DNA from: Desulfobacterales bacterium
Lineage (GTDB): Bacteria > Desulfobacterota > Desulfobacteria > Desulfobacterales > JAFDCJ01
Direction of reading: 5' to 3'
NCBI GenBank assembly: GCA_020345785.1
Contig: CP070771.1
Coordinates: forward strand, 1,450,297 to 1,456,227
DNA length: 5,931 nucleotides
Shown piece after piece: positions 5,909 through 5,931 of the stretch. The position numbers were made by a program, and so were the translations under genes. How positions within the stretch are numbered: position 1 is the first letter of the stretch; every line of letters starts with the position of its first letter. Under the pieces are notes generated by a model. It ran no database searches. It worked only from the letters and a program-made list of their open reading frames with translations, and was not told where the DNA came from.

Positions 5909-5931
5909 TTGCTGTCGATAAGTTAAAGAAT

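Overview
The window reads as part of a chromosome from an anaerobic, probably uncultured Desulfobacterota-type (deltaproteobacterial) organism. This is an inference from moderately GC-rich genes separated by AT-rich gaps full of short degenerate repeats, and from the protein flavour; no rRNA or marker gene is present to confirm it. All four well-supported genes lie on the + strand, and no mobile element, tRNA, rRNA or CRISPR array was seen.

Positions 1-153 are a non-coding leader with a degenerate 7-bp tandem repeat at its left edge and a possible promoter. Positions 154-4110 hold three components of a 2-oxoacid dehydrogenase complex in the order E1 beta (154-1134), E2 acyltransferase (1149-2492) and E3 dihydrolipoamide dehydrogenase (2698-4110). 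E1 beta and E2 are tightly coupled (14 nt apart). E3 follows after a 205-nt gap dominated by a long inverted repeat built of CACGAAAR units. The E1 alpha subunit that a beta-only E1 needs is not in the window and presumably lies to the left.

Positions 4111-4609 are a 499-nt non-coding gap with a two-copy 32-bp direct repeat, an imperfect palindrome, and a near-perfect Shine-Dalgarno sequence that has no start codon after it. Positions 4610-5836 encode a secreted type I periplasmic binding protein of the branched-chain amino acid/amide ABC transporter family, followed by a strong GC-rich hairpin at 5881-5908. Permease and ATPase genes are not in view.

Together, E1 decarboxylates a 2-oxoacid (or cleaves acetoin) using ThDP, E2 passes the acyl group by its lipoyl arm to CoA, and E3 reoxidises the arm with NAD+. 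The neighbouring binding protein would deliver a substrate to a membrane importer. If that substrate were a branched-chain amino acid, its transamination product could feed the complex, but the sequence does not prove the substrate of either system. The most unusual protein feature is that E2 carries two tandem peripheral subunit-binding domains instead of the usual one. I did not find a clearly new system; the remaining oddities are in the repeat-rich gaps.
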